The notes under the pieces are model-generated. The model searched no databases. It had not been told where the DNA came from and saw only the letters and a program-made list of their open reading frames with translations. A DNA stretch of 64,000 nucleotides. It comes from Salinispira pacifica. GTDB taxonomy: Bacteria > Spirochaetota > Spirochaetia > DSM-27196 > Salinispiraceae. Shown here in pieces: positions 45,898-55,311 of the stretch (its first letter is position 1; each line of letters starts with the position of its first letter). The translations under genes and the position numbers were made by a program. The stretch covers positions 2,771,570 to 2,835,569 of the forward strand of contig NC_023035.1 in the NCBI RefSeq assembly GCF_000507245.1, read 5' to 3'.

Positions 45898-46686
45898 TCA
45901 GTCCGTAACATTCAGCTCATTGGCTTCGGCAACAAATCTGTCGATTGAGCCGTCGGCCATCAGCCTTTGAAGGGTTTCATTGATCCGTTCAAGCAGCTCG
46001 TCTGAACCTTTCCGCACGGCCACAGCCGAACCGCCTTCAACGTCACCGATCTGAATGGGTGATATGGCCAGGTCGTCGTTGGCCTGCACATATCCGTTAG
46101 CAACAGGCTGCTCAACCACCAGGGCTTCCACTTTTTCGTTTTTCAGCTCAAGAACAAGGTCGGGGATTTTTCCCAGGGCTACAAGACGGGAATCAGGCAT
46201 CTCATCTTTTACCAGTCCTTCCTGTATTGAAGAAAGCTGGGCTCCCACCGGTTCTCCTGCAAGGGCATCAATGCTGGTGTAGGTATCGGCATCTTCAGTC
46301 CGGACAAGCACCGACTGCTGGGCCACATAATAGACATCCGAGAAATCAACGCTCTTTTTCCGTTCTTCCGTGGGAGTCATGCCGGCAATAACCATATCAA
46401 CCTTACCGCTGTTGAGTGCCTGGAGCAGACCGTCAAAGCCGATATCCTGAATTTCCAGCTCAACTCCCAGATCGGCGGCAATAACCTTGGCGATCTCAAT
46501 ATCGAAGCCTACGATGGTATCTTTGCCGTCAATAATGGTATGGAACTCGTAAGGTGCATAATCGGCGCTGGTGCCGAGTATCAGCTTACCCCGCTGCTGG
46601 ATGGCCTCCACACCCTCTGCCGAACCTGCTGCAAATACTGCAGTTGAAATACTGATGAGCATGAGTACGGCGAAAATCTTTTTCAT
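45898..46686 (-). CDS. polar amino-acid ABC transporter substrate-binding protein
   Basis: The ATG at 46686 follows GGGAGG; the frame extends 18 bases upstream without need. About 262 residues with a signal peptide (KKIFAVLMLISISTAVFAAG), then the SBP family 3 fold: LILGTSADYAPYEF, VGFDIEIAKVIAADLG, GKVDMVIAGMTPTEERKKSVDFS and GSAVAVRKGSDEL. Periplasmic capture of a polar amino acid. The residue after the signal is Gly/Ser and no lipobox Cys is present, so it should be soluble. Confidence 0.93.
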   Translation of the reverse strand: MKKIFAVLMLISISTAVFAAGSAEGVEAIQQRGKLILGTSADYAPYEFHTIIDGKDTIVGFDIEIAKVIAADLGVELEIQDIGFDGLLQALNSGKVDMVIAGMTPTEERKKSVDFSDVYYVAQQSVLVRTEDADTYTSIDALAGEPVGAQLSSIQEGLVKDEMPDSRLVALGKIPDLVLELKNEKVEALVVEQPVANGYVQANDDLAISPIQIGDVEGGSAVAVRKGSDELLERINETLQRLMADGSIDRFVAEANELNVTD

Positions 46687-46829
46687 GCTGCCTCCCTTTT
46701 GCAAACTATCCTTTCATGCTACCCAACAGATGTGTATAAAATCAAGGGAGTTGTGTATATTTTTTACTCTTTCGCCGAATAAATCGGGCCTATGCGCATA
46801 AAGATACACGCCGGGGCCATCCACTCTCC

Positions 46830-48896
46830 TTATATCCTGATGTTTTGCGGGAAAATATGATCAAATAATGACAATGCAAGCCAGTGCACGGTCCCCGTAA
46901 GCCAGGGAATGCCGCCCTGACCGTCCTTCACCGGGTAATAGCCGCCGTTGTAATAATTCACCAGTACATAGGGTTCGGCCCCGGTTTTCGCCGCATCCTT
47001 CCGGAAGGGAAGCAGCCGGGAAAGATAGTCCAGCCCGGCCTCGCTGCGCCCCGCCTTGAGAAGTGCGTACACGGCGAACGCCGATGCATGGTTGTACACC
47101 GCAAAGTTTTCCGCGACCCCCGGGGCCAGGCAGCTGAGATTTCCCACCACCGGATCGAAGTTCTCAAAACCCGGATGGCAGATGAGCAGACCGTTGTCGT
47201 TGGCAAGTCGGGCCAGCATGCTGTCCAGAGCTCTGGAGGCCTTCCCGGGGTCACGTTCGCCCATGCCGCTTATGGTGAACCAGGCCTGGGGAAGGAGAAA
47301 TATCCGTTCATCCCCCCCCACCGGATCGCCGTTCTCGTGATATCCCCGGAGGAACCACTCACCGTTCCAGTTGTTCACAACCCCCTGGTAGAGCTTCTCC
47401 TTTTCTGCTTCCCCGTCGAAATCAAGCTGAAGATTGTAACGGCTGGCCAGATCCTGGAGAATTGAAATGGAGTAGTAGGCCATCTCATTGAGCCACAGGC
47501 TCTCTCCCCGGGGCCCCAGCCCACTGAGGGCATCGTTCCAGTCCCCCTTGCCCATCTCCAGGAGACCGTGGGGGCCGTATGTGAGAACATAGTCCAGTCC
47601 TCTCAGCATATGTTCCCAGATGCTCCCCCGCTCAGTGCTGTTGAAATATTCGTGCTCTTCCTGAAGAAAGGAAGCATCGTCGGTCTGATCCAGATAGCGC
47701 TGAACCGCCGGGGCCAGCCACAGGGGCAGATCCCGGAAATCCCGTTCATCGTTCAGACCTCCTCCGGTGTTCCACTGGCGCAGACATCTGCCGGTATCCA
47801 TCATCTTGGTGCAAAGCGTGCGGATGAGCTTTGCCGAACCGCCGGGATCGAAAAAGCTCAAACCCATGGCATCCTGGGCAACGTCCCGATAGCCCCGGAA
47901 GGTTGAGCGCACATTCCCCCGGGCCTGCTGAATGATCTGGTAGGGAAGAAAGCCCGAAACATAGGAGCGCAGCCGGGGATCCTCCACCTTCAGCCACTCC
48001 TCACGGTGAAGCTTCCTGCTCCATTCACCGGGGATTTCCCACTGCCGGGCACGGACAGCCTGATTATCCGGAAAGCTCTTCAGCGATTCCCCAGCGGCGG
48101 TCTCCCCCTGTCCGATGAAGAGGTTGATGGTCCTGGATTCACCGGGGGCAAGGGAAATATCATACTGGAATGAAGCAGCATAAGGATCCCCTGCCGAAGG
48201 ATTGTTCCCCAGCATGCCCCGCCTCACCCCTTCCGGGTCCAGGTAATCCCCTTCCCCGGTGAACTCAACCAGACTGGATTCGAACGCCTGAGGGGCGGTA
48301 TCGGACCTGCAGAACCCGAACACCGGAGTGGAATCTGTCCGGAAGAATTCCATCTGATGAATATCATGCCTGTACCGGGAATTGGTGAACCAGCTGAAAT
48401 AGACCGGATCAACCGCCAGGTTATCGTAGAGCAGAAATTCCGCAAGGGTGAACAGCTGAAGCTGTTTTTCCTGTTCCGAGAGGTTCTTCACCACGATGCT
48501 CCAGATCTCATAACTTCCTTCCCGGGGAAGAAAGTGAGAACTTTCAACGCTCACGCCGTTTCGGGTCCCAGAAAGAGAACTCATTCCCGGCTGATGTACG
48601 CACCGGTACTCATCCAGGGGATTGGCCGTTGGATAAAACCCCGGGTTCCATACCTCCCCGCCCTCACGCACATACACAAAGCGGCCTCTGTTGGGGGTGA
48701 AAAAGTCATAATTGGTGACAACCACCCGGGGCTCTGTGAGAGTTGTTGCGAAGCCGTCACCTAAATGGCTGATTTTCAGACCGTACTCGCCGTTGGAGAG
48801 ATAATTGTACCAGGGGCGGTGGCGCAGAGGACGGGTGAGGATGAACTTTCCCTCCTCCATCCGCCAGTGTTCCGATGATGTTTTCTGTGCACTCAT
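46830..48896 (-). CDS. GH94 glycoside phosphorylase (chitobiose/cellobiose phosphorylase-like)
   Basis: 688 residues, no signal peptide. The N-terminal beta-sandwich (FILTRPLRHRPWYNYLSNGEYG) and (alpha/alpha)6 barrel match GH94; GYRDVAQDAMG and EMGKGDWNDALSGLG (catalytic Asp near 450) are the family signatures, with HPWLTG-like PWLTGTVHW at the end. GH94 enzymes cleave beta-linked disaccharides with phosphate, giving a sugar-1-phosphate and saving ATP. Next to GH3, nagA, nagB and a ROK kinase, N,N'-diacetylchitobiose is the likely substrate (inference). It stops soon after the PWLTG motif, lacking the roughly 100-residue C-terminal beta domain of characterised members. Start overlaps the GH3 stop by 4 bases (ATGA). 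Confidence 0.85.
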   Translation of the reverse strand: MSAQKTSSEHWRMEEGKFILTRPLRHRPWYNYLSNGEYGLKISHLGDGFATTLTEPRVVVTNYDFFTPNRGRFVYVREGGEVWNPGFYPTANPLDEYRCVHQPGMSSLSGTRNGVSVESSHFLPREGSYEIWSIVVKNLSEQEKQLQLFTLAEFLLYDNLAVDPVYFSWFTNSRYRHDIHQMEFFRTDSTPVFGFCRSDTAPQAFESSLVEFTGEGDYLDPEGVRRGMLGNNPSAGDPYAASFQYDISLAPGESRTINLFIGQGETAAGESLKSFPDNQAVRARQWEIPGEWSRKLHREEWLKVEDPRLRSYVSGFLPYQIIQQARGNVRSTFRGYRDVAQDAMGLSFFDPGGSAKLIRTLCTKMMDTGRCLRQWNTGGGLNDERDFRDLPLWLAPAVQRYLDQTDDASFLQEEHEYFNSTERGSIWEHMLRGLDYVLTYGPHGLLEMGKGDWNDALSGLGPRGESLWLNEMAYYSISILQDLASRYNLQLDFDGEAEKEKLYQGVVNNWNGEWFLRGYHENGDPVGGDERIFLLPQAWFTISGMGERDPGKASRALDSMLARLANDNGLLICHPGFENFDPVVGNLSCLAPGVAENFAVYNHASAFAVYALLKAGRSEAGLDYLSRLLPFRKDAAKTGAEPYVLVNYYNGGYYPVKDGQGGIPWLTGTVHWLALSLFDHIFPQNIRI

Positions 48897-50512
48897 ATGA
48901 TCTTGCTCTCCTTCTCACTGAAATACCCGGTCTGAAAAATCGCTTCGGTGAGGGCGGTGATCATATGGGGGGTTATGCCGCCGGTTACGATCACCGCATC
49001 GGAGTATTCCGCAAGCAAGGGCGCATCGTCGGGACTTCGGGTGGCCACCGAAATAATCAGGGGCCGGCGGGGCTCCCGGTTTCCCGCAACTTCCGAGATC
49101 TGCCGGAGAACCTCCAGCTGACGGTCAAAGCGGTAGGCGTTCACTGTGGTGAAGATGAGAACATCCGATACAAAGCCGATATCGAAGCAGGAGAGAATTT
49201 CTTCATCCGTGGGATTCCAGGGCATGATCACCTCTTTTACATAGGGGTGGTGCCCGGAAGATTCAATTTCGGTTTTCAGGGAAATATCGTAGAAGTTCAC
49301 CGTGTCGGACATCACCAGACGGGCAGGATTGGCAAGCACCACCGACACCCGCTGCTGCGGATCAGGGGCAAGGGGAAACAGATTATGAGGATCATGATAC
49401 TTCACCAGGGCTTCCCGGCACAGTTCAAGGCTGATTCGGTCCCCTTCCAATGTACTGAAATCCTTTGTTTCAGCGACGCGGCCGATATCGAAACTGAACT
49501 TCTTTTCCAGGATCCTCCGGGCTGACTCGTCAATCCGTTCCATGGGAATTCTGCCGTCCCGTACTGCCCCGGCAATAACAGGTATGAACCACTCGCCGGC
49601 TCCGGTGAAAATGATCAGATCCACGCCGGCGTTTACCGCCTGAATGGCCGCTTCCTCTTTGCCGTACATGTTCATAATCGCTTTCATGATCAGGTCATCG
49701 CTGATCACCAGCCCGGTGAAGCCCAGGGTATTTCTGATGTAAGAGTGTACGGCGGGACTCAGGGTTGCGGGCTTGTCATCGAAACTCTCATAGATGGCGT
49801 GATGAGTCATGATGGCATCGAGCCCCTCTGAAATTGCCCGCTTGAACGGTGCCAGCTCCACAGATTCCAGACGCTCCATGCTGTAATCGATCCGGTCCAG
49901 GGCATGGTGGGTGTCCCGTTCGGTGAGCCGCTGGCCGGGGAAGTGCTTGGCGCATGCCATGATTCCCGCGTCCCGGATTCCCGAGACGAAGCCCGCACCC
50001 ATATCCGATACAACCCGGGGATCAGGGGAAAACATCCGGTTATCCGCTACGGGAACTCCATTCCGGGAGTCGTAGCTCACATCCAGAACCGGTGCAAAGT
50101 TGATATTGATGCCCGCATACTTCAGTTCCCTGCCGATCTGCCCGGCTGCCTGTGCCGCCAGTTCCGGCCGGTCTGCGAAGCCCATGGCCATGTTTCCCGG
50201 GAAGATTGTCACCCCCCGGTGGAGTGCGGACAGCTGCCCCCCTTCCTGATCCAGTGTAATGAAGAGAGGAATTTTGTGGCGGCTCTGTCGGCCGTGTTCC
50301 TGGATTTTCCGGGAAAGCTCATGCAGCTGCTCCAGGTTATCCACATTTGCACCCGAGAAAAAAATCACCCCGCCCAGCAGGCCGTTTTCCGCCTTCTCTA
50401 TCAACTGGGGAGTAAGATCCTCCTTGCCTACAAAATCATGAAGAAACATCTGAGCGATCTTTTCCTCAAGGCTCAATGATTCCAGAATTTCCTGCACCTC
50501 ACTCATGGGCAC
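48893..50512 (-). CDS. nagZ: GH3 beta-N-acetylhexosaminidase (NagZ-like)
   Basis: 539 residues, cytoplasmic (no signal peptide). GH3 NagZ-type domain: IPLFITLDQEGGQLSAL, INFAPVLDV, MACAKHFPGQRL, the Asp-x-His dyad in TERDTHHALD and the nucleophile Asp in LVISDDLIM. An extra C-terminal domain of about 170 residues is present, longer than E. coli NagZ (341 residues). Expected release of beta-GlcNAc from chitin- or peptidoglycan-derived fragments; some GH3 members with this dyad are reported to act as phosphorylases. First gene of the leftward operon, ATG after CAGGAG. Confidence 0.85.
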   Translation of the reverse strand: MPMSEVQEILESLSLEEKIAQMFLHDFVGKEDLTPQLIEKAENGLLGGVIFFSGANVDNLEQLHELSRKIQEHGRQSRHKIPLFITLDQEGGQLSALHRGVTIFPGNMAMGFADRPELAAQAAGQIGRELKYAGININFAPVLDVSYDSRNGVPVADNRMFSPDPRVVSDMGAGFVSGIRDAGIMACAKHFPGQRLTERDTHHALDRIDYSMERLESVELAPFKRAISEGLDAIMTHHAIYESFDDKPATLSPAVHSYIRNTLGFTGLVISDDLIMKAIMNMYGKEEAAIQAVNAGVDLIIFTGAGEWFIPVIAGAVRDGRIPMERIDESARRILEKKFSFDIGRVAETKDFSTLEGDRISLELCREALVKYHDPHNLFPLAPDPQQRVSVVLANPARLVMSDTVNFYDISLKTEIESSGHHPYVKEVIMPWNPTDEEILSCFDIGFVSDVLIFTTVNAYRFDRQLEVLRQISEVAGNREPRRPLIISVATRSPDDAPLLAEYSDAVIVTGGITPHMITALTEAIFQTGYFSEKESKII

Positions 50513-50555
50513 GCTCCTGTTCAGCCGATCTGCATCGGCCGTGTATTCTATATTA

Positions 50556-50613
50556 GTTAGTTTTTTGATTTAACCAACATGGTAAGGGTAGGTTGAATAT
50601 CCCGGTATGTCAA
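50556..50613 (-). promoter_or_regulatory. leftward promoter and operator-like site A
   Basis: On the minus strand TTGACA (50613-50608), 17 bases, then TACCCT (50590-50585). GTTAGTT (50556-50562) and AACCAAC (50572-50578) form an inverted repeat with one mismatch that covers the predicted transcription start. It resembles operators of ROK repressors such as XylR (AGTTAGTTT-type half sites). Confidence 0.55.
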
Positions 50614-50645
50614 TGCATATTTCGGATCTTCAGGGCTTTCTCCGG

Positions 50646-50674
50646 TTGACAGGTGGGTCATGGGGATATACATT
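50646..50674 (+). promoter_or_regulatory. rightward nagA promoter
   Basis: TTGACA (50646-50651), a 17-base spacer and TACATT (50669-50674): a near-consensus sigma-70 promoter for nagA-nagB-ROK-ROK. Confidence 0.7.
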
Positions 50675-50679
50675 GAGTA

Positions 50680-50702
50680 TAGTTAGTACACGCAACTAAC
50701 TA
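50680..50702 (+). promoter_or_regulatory. operator-like site B at the nagA start
   Basis: TAGTTAGT and ACTAACTA form a perfect 8-bp inverted repeat with a 7-base centre, exactly over the predicted start of the nagA transcript. Half sites match site A. Likely bound by the ROK repressor encoded at 52925. Confidence 0.65.
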
Positions 50703-50747
50703 ACACATGAAAACCGAAAGTGCTGTTCCGGTTTTCCGGAGGGAGAT

Positions 50748-51923
50748 ATGAATAGAATTGTATTATATAATGCCACAGTTTTCACCGGGGTCACAAAGGT
50801 GGAGAAGAGCGCAGTACTTATCGAGGACGGCATTATCGCCGATGTGTTCTCGGAAAAGCGGTTCTCCCAGAAATCGTTCCCGCCGGGAACGGAGCTGTAC
50901 GATCTGGAAGGTGCCTTTCTGGGACCGGGACTCATCGATACCCATATTCACGGACTTCACGGTCACGGAACCGACGACCTCACCATAGACGCCGTGGTGG
51001 CAATGAGCGATGCCTTGGTGGAATACGGGGTAACCAGTTTCTGCCCCACCATATACCCCCAGCAGGATGAGGATTTCATCGCATCCATAAAGGCCAGCGC
51101 AGACGCCATGGGGAAGGAAACCGGCGCAGAAATTCTGGGGCTTCATCTGGAAGGCCCCTTTATCAACCCCGAGAAGCGGGGGGTACAGATTCCCGAATAT
51201 ATGAAAGGGGTGGATCTCTCTCTCATGGAGGAGTATTACCGCACCGCCCGGGGACAGATCACCAACATGACCGTAGCCCCGGAACTGAAAAACATGCGCG
51301 AACTGGCCCTCTATTGCGCAAAAAAAGGCATTGTCCTCCAGGCAGGGCATTCAAGCGCAAGCTACGACCAGATGCGGGAGGGAATGGAGGCGGGAATAAC
51401 CCATGCCACCCACTTCTTCAACGCCATGCGGAAAATGCATCATCGGGACCCGGGGCTGGTGGGGGCCATCCTCATCCATCCCGAGCTGACCTGTGAACTG
51501 ATTGCCGACGGAGAGCACGTGCACCCCGCCATCGTTCAGCTTCTGGTGAAGGAAAAAGCGGCGGACAAAATCTGTCTGGTCACCGACGCCATTAAACCCA
51601 CCAACCAGAAAGGGGGCTGCCTTCTGGCCAACCAGGAGGAAGTGTACCTGGGTGAAGACAAGGTATTTCACAGGACGAAGGATGATGTTATTGCCGGCAG
51701 CGCCCTCACCCTCAACCGGGGGGTGGGCAATATGGTAGACTGGGGAATCAGCCCAACCGATGCGTTGCTGATGGCCAGCTACAGCCCGGCAAACATTCTG
51801 GGCTTCCACAAAGAGATCGGCAGCCTGCTGCCCGGCCGAAAAGCAAACCTGGCGGTATTCGACAGGGAGTTCAACGCAGTGGCGACCCTTGTGAACGGCA
51901 ATTTTCTGAAAAAAGAGATTTAA
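50748..51923 (+). CDS. nagA: N-acetylglucosamine-6-phosphate deacetylase
   Basis: 391 residues, cytoplasmic metal-dependent amidohydrolase. It removes acetate from GlcNAc-6-P to give GlcN-6-P. Metal and substrate motifs: [24 protein letters not shown] with the metal Glu, [15 protein letters not shown], and LVTDAIKP with the catalytic Asp. GGAGGG precedes the ATG. First gene of the rightward operon under the promoter at 50646; nagB follows after a 154-base gap holding the 21-bp repeats. Confidence 0.95.
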   Translation: MNRIVLYNATVFTGVTKVEKSAVLIEDGIIADVFSEKRFSQKSFPPGTELYDLEGAFLGPGLIDTHIHGLHGHGTDDLTIDAVVAMSDALVEYGVTSFCPTIYPQQDEDFIASIKASADAMGKETGAEILGLHLEGPFINPEKRGVQIPEYMKGVDLSLMEEYYRTARGQITNMTVAPELKNMRELALYCAKKGIVLQAGHSSASYDQMREGMEAGITHATHFFNAMRKMHHRDPGLVGAILIHPELTCELIADGEHVHPAIVQLLVKEKAADKICLVTDAIKPTNQKGGCLLANQEEVYLGEDKVFHRTKDDVIAGSALTLNRGVGNMVDWGISPTDALLMASYSPANILGFHKEIGSLLPGRKANLAVFDREFNAVATLVNGNFLKKEI

Positions 51924-51956
51924 TACAGCTCCCCCGCCGGTGGTGAAGAGATATTT

Positions 51957-52040
51957 CTTCGGCGGGAAGATGCAACTTTTCGGCGGGAGGAAATTTTCCT
52001 TCAGCGGAGAAACAGATTCATCCGGCGGGAAGGGCGGCGT
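51957..52040 (+). repeat. four-copy 21-bp periodic repeat before nagB
   Basis: The core CGGCGGGA occurs at 51960, 51981 and 52023, and a degenerate copy (CAGCGGAG) at 52002: exact 21-base spacing. Around it the consensus is TTCGGCGGGAAG. The repeat lies in the nagA-nagB gap. It is in frame with an upstream extension of nagB, but the true nagB start has a good ribosome site at 52078, so I read it as non-coding. Confidence 0.75.
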
Positions 52041-52077
52041 ACTTCAGCAGGGTGGTATATTCAACCAAGGAGTTCCA

Positions 52078-52896
52078 ATGAGACTTATTGTGCAGGACAA
52101 TTATGATAACATGAGCAAATGGGCTGCAGCCTATGTGGCCCGGAAAATCCGTACATTCAATCCCGGTCCACGCAAGCCCTTTGTTCTGGGTCTGCCCACA
52201 GGATCATCGCCGGTGGGAATGTACCGTGAGCTGATACGGATGTATGAAGAGGGAATCGTCAGTTTCCGGCATGTGGTGACCTTCAACATGGACGAGTATG
52301 TGGGACTGGATGAGAATCATCCCCAGAGTTATCACTATTTCATGTGGGACCATTTCTTCTCCCATATAGATATCTCCCGGGAGAACGTCCACATCCTGAA
52401 CGGTATGGCACAGGATCTTACCGAAGAATGCAGAAAGTATGAACAGTCGATTCAGGAAGCAGGCGGCATCGATTTGTTCCTGGGGGGAATCGGTCCCGAC
52501 GGACATATCGCATTTAATGAGCCGGGAAGCAGTCTCAGCTCCCGCACCCGTATTAAAACCCTTACCAAAGATACAAAAGAGGCGAACTCACGGTTTTTTA
52601 ACGGCGATCCCTCACAGGTCCCGGACAAAGCCCTCACTGTGGGAGTAGGTACCATTATGGATTCCTCGGAAATCCTTCTTCTGGCCAGCGGACACAATAA
52701 GGCCAGGGCCCTGGAGCAGTCCATCCAGCAGGGAGTCAATCACATGTGTACGGTGAGTTGTCTACAACTCCACCCCCATGCAATTATGGTCAGCGATGAA
52801 GAAGCCACGTATGAGCTGAAAGTGGGAACGGTGAAATATTTCAAGGATATTGAAGCACCCAACCTGGACCACCGCAGCATGCTGGAAGATCTATAG
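52078..52896 (+). CDS. nagB: glucosamine-6-phosphate deaminase
   Basis: The ATG at 52078 is chosen because AAGGAG precedes it and the protein then begins as family members do ([10 protein letters not shown]). 272 residues. It isomerises and deaminates GlcN-6-P to fructose-6-P and ammonia. Motifs: [25 protein letters not shown] with the catalytic Asp, [16 protein letters not shown] with the catalytic His/Glu, and VGVGTIMDS. Cytoplasmic, last step of GlcNAc catabolism before glycolysis. Confidence 0.95.
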   Translation: MRLIVQDNYDNMSKWAAAYVARKIRTFNPGPRKPFVLGLPTGSSPVGMYRELIRMYEEGIVSFRHVVTFNMDEYVGLDENHPQSYHYFMWDHFFSHIDISRENVHILNGMAQDLTEECRKYEQSIQEAGGIDLFLGGIGPDGHIAFNEPGSSLSSRTRIKTLTKDTKEANSRFFNGDPSQVPDKALTVGVGTIMDSSEILLLASGHNKARALEQSIQQGVNHMCTVSCLQLHPHAIMVSDEEATYELKVGTVKYFKDIEAPNLDHRSMLEDL

Positions 52897-52924
52897 TATA
52901 GGCTCCCCGCACAGGGAGATGAAA

Positions 52925-54121
52925 ATGAGGGCGGAAATTATGACGGCTGGAAATCAGACCTTTCAAAAACAGGCGAACCTCTCACTGGTTCTGCGGCGGA
53001 TCAGGGAACACGGAATGATCAGCCGGGTAGAACTCTCCCGAATTCTGGGGCTGAAGAAATCCACGGTAACCAACATTATTGCCGAGCTCATGGACAGGGG
53101 CATTGTGGAGCAGCGCAAGGAAGGAGAAGCTTCGAGCATGGGGGGACGCAAGCCCGTGTACCTGGGAATCCGCCCGGGGATTGCCGGTATTCTGGGCCTG
53201 GAAATCGAACTTGGGTTTTACCGGGCCGTCTACCTCGATTTGTCAGGTAACCGGCTGTGGAGCGGTTACGCCGAGGTGCCGCCGCTGCCTCTGGAACATA
53301 TGTTTGACTATATTATCCAGCACATTCAAAAAGATATTGAAGCCACCGGGGTACCTCCGGCGGGCATCGGCGTGGCAGTTCCCGGTTCTGTTGACCTGGA
53401 ACAGGGAAAGATCATCGAAAGCGTGACGTTCAAACTGAACGATTTCGATTTCGCAGGAAAAATATCATCCAGATATTCCATCCCCGTGTTTCTGGAGAAC
53501 GACACCAACTGCGGCGCATGGGGGGAGCTGTGGAGACGGAATGATGAAAAGGTGAACTTCCTCTATCTTCTGATCCGCTTCCACTTTCATAACCTGGAAA
53601 AAACCGAAAAACCGGGTGTGGGGCTGGGTCTGGTTATTAATGGTCAAGTGTATTACGGATCCAGTTTCCGGGCCGGTGAACTGGGTTCCAATCTCTGGGA
53701 CGAGGAAGGAACCGAGTACCTTCACATGAGCAGCGAGGAGCTACTCCGGATCAAGGAAGATCCCCGGCTCATGGAAAAATTCCTGGAAGCGCTCTTCCGG
53801 AAACTTTCCGAAAGTTTCAGCATTCTCGATCCTTCTGAGGTATTTCTTGCCGGCGACGTGGACGAATACCGGGACAGCATTCCCCGGGTACTGGAGCGGC
53901 TGAAGGATGACAGCTGGTTCGGAAACCCCCGGCAGCGGGAAAAAATCAGTTTCAGCAAAGGCGGCGAGATGGAGATGCCCTTCGGAGCGGCATGCATGGT
54001 TCTTGAACGCCTCTACAGCATTCCCCAGCTCGGCAGCAGCCGGGGCCGGATACATATCGACTGGGAGCATGTCTTTGAAATCCCGGAAACCGGCGCATCT
54101 CACATGCTCGGAACTGTGTGA
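52925..54121 (+). CDS. ROK-family transcriptional repressor
   Basis: The ATG at 52925 lies 6 bases after AGGGAG; ATGs at 52919 and 52940 are also in frame. 398 residues. An N-terminal winged helix-turn-helix (SRVELSRILGLKKSTVTNII) is followed by a ROK sugar-kinase-like domain. The domain has kept GVAVPGSVDLEQGKI but has no CxCGxxGC zinc motif and no GH motif of the kinase branch, so it is a sensor rather than an enzyme, like NagC and XylR. It most probably controls the divergent promoters at 50556-50702. Located between nagB and the ROK kinase; 18 bases separate it from the next gene. Confidence 0.88.
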   Translation: MRAEIMTAGNQTFQKQANLSLVLRRIREHGMISRVELSRILGLKKSTVTNIIAELMDRGIVEQRKEGEASSMGGRKPVYLGIRPGIAGILGLEIELGFYRAVYLDLSGNRLWSGYAEVPPLPLEHMFDYIIQHIQKDIEATGVPPAGIGVAVPGSVDLEQGKIIESVTFKLNDFDFAGKISSRYSIPVFLENDTNCGAWGELWRRNDEKVNFLYLLIRFHFHNLEKTEKPGVGLGLVINGQVYYGSSFRAGELGSNLWDEEGTEYLHMSSEELLRIKEDPRLMEKFLEALFRKLSESFSILDPSEVFLAGDVDEYRDSIPRVLERLKDDSWFGNPRQREKISFSKGGEMEMPFGAACMVLERLYSIPQLGSSRGRIHIDWEHVFEIPETGASHMLGTV

Positions 54122-54135
54122 ACGGGAGAATCGAA

Positions 54136-55311
54136 ATGTACAGTCTGGGAATTGATATCGGCGGGACCAGTATTAAAGCATGCCTGTACCGCATGGGCGA
54201 ACCGGGGGGCGGGCTGGAAGCCGTTGCCGAACCGTTGAGACAGGCAACCCCCTCCGACGGATCCTACCGCAGCATGCTGGACCTGCTTCACCGCATTATT
54301 GATCATCACCGGGAACTGATCCCCTCAGAACAGCGGAATTCAGGAATGCAGATCGGCCTGGGCACACCGGGACTGGTGGACAGCCGGGGGTACCTCCGGG
54401 GGGATGCGGTGAACATTCCCGGCTGGACCGGCGTACAGCTGAAGGATGAGCTCTCGGAATACGCAGGGGTGGAAGTGCAGGTCGCCAACGATGTGAACAT
54501 GGCCGCCTATGCCGAGTGGCGGCTGGGTGCCGGAACCGGCAGCGACTCCATGGTCTTTATCTCGCTGGGTACCGGTATTGGATCGGGCATCATCACCCGG
54601 GGGGGGCCGGTAGCCGGTCATACGGGGATGGCCGGAGAGATCGGCCATCTGGTGGTGGAGCCCGGAGGCCGGCAGTGCAAATGCGGCCTGAAAGGATGCC
54701 TGGAACGCTACTCTTCGGCTTCGGGGATCGCCCTCACTGCACAGGAGCTGGCGGAAACCGGAGGCCCCGAGCTGGACGGCCCCCTGCGAAGCCTCATACA
54801 GGGAAACCGAATACAGAGAAGCCGCATACTGGGAAACCCCATACCTGAACAGCGCGCCGTCTCCGACGTTGCGCCGCCCAGCGTTGCTCCGGCCACAGTT
54901 GATTTCCGGGACGTCCCCCCGGGGGCCAGCTCAACAGCCCAGCCGCGCACACAACGGCCGGCCGGCCCTGACAATCCGGCGGACGCACAAGGGGTGTATG
55001 AGGCCCTTGAACAGGGCGATCCCCTGGCCCGGGCGGTACACGCCTCCAGTTCACGGCGTCTGGCACAGGCAGCAGCAGCGGTGGCTCACATGCTGAATCC
55101 CCGGCTCATTGTGTTGGGCGGCGGAGTTCTGGCCGCAGGAGATGTAATCGTTCAGGGAGTGAAGGAACATCTTCATGAATTTGTGATGCCCATGGCTCTG
55201 GATGATCTGGAAATCCGCCGCACGGTTCTGGGCCCGGATGCGGGCATGCTGGGCGCCGCCGCAATGGCGGCGGATTTCGCCGGGGAAGGCTACTCGCTGA
55301 GCTCCAGCTGA
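54136..55311 (+). CDS. ROK-family sugar kinase, likely N-acetylglucosamine kinase
   Basis: The ATG at 54136 follows GGGAG; an in-frame GTG at 54118 overlaps the repressor stop. 391 residues, about 90 more than usual. ATP motif LGIDIGGTSIKA, catalytic Asp in VANDVNMAAYAEW, GTGIGSG and the zinc motif CKCGLKGCLE are intact, so it should be active. By context it phosphorylates GlcNAc (glucose is the alternative). A Pro/Ala/Arg-rich insert of about 70 residues (near 220-290, including a repeat NRIQRSRILGN) separates the zinc region from the C-terminal helix. The 3' end overlaps the convergent gene at 55290 by 22 bases. Confidence 0.87.
   Translation: MYSLGIDIGGTSIKACLYRMGEPGGGLEAVAEPLRQATPSDGSYRSMLDLLHRIIDHHRELIPSEQRNSGMQIGLGTPGLVDSRGYLRGDAVNIPGWTGVQLKDELSEYAGVEVQVANDVNMAAYAEWRLGAGTGSDSMVFISLGTGIGSGIITRGGPVAGHTGMAGEIGHLVVEPGGRQCKCGLKGCLERYSSASGIALTAQELAETGGPELDGPLRSLIQGNRIQRSRILGNPIPEQRAVSDVAPPSVAPATVDFRDVPPGASSTAQPRTQRPAGPDNPADAQGVYEALEQGDPLARAVHASSSRRLAQAAAAVAHMLNPRLIVLGGGVLAAGDVIVQGVKEHLHEFVMPMALDDLEIRRTVLGPDAGMLGAAAMAADFAGEGYSLSSS

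Noticed and set aside
51940-52077. Upstream extension of nagB through the 21-bp repeats
   Set aside because: A strong AAGGAG site and a family-typical N-terminus support the start at 52078; the extra peptide (FFGGK-type heptads) has no counterpart in NagB.
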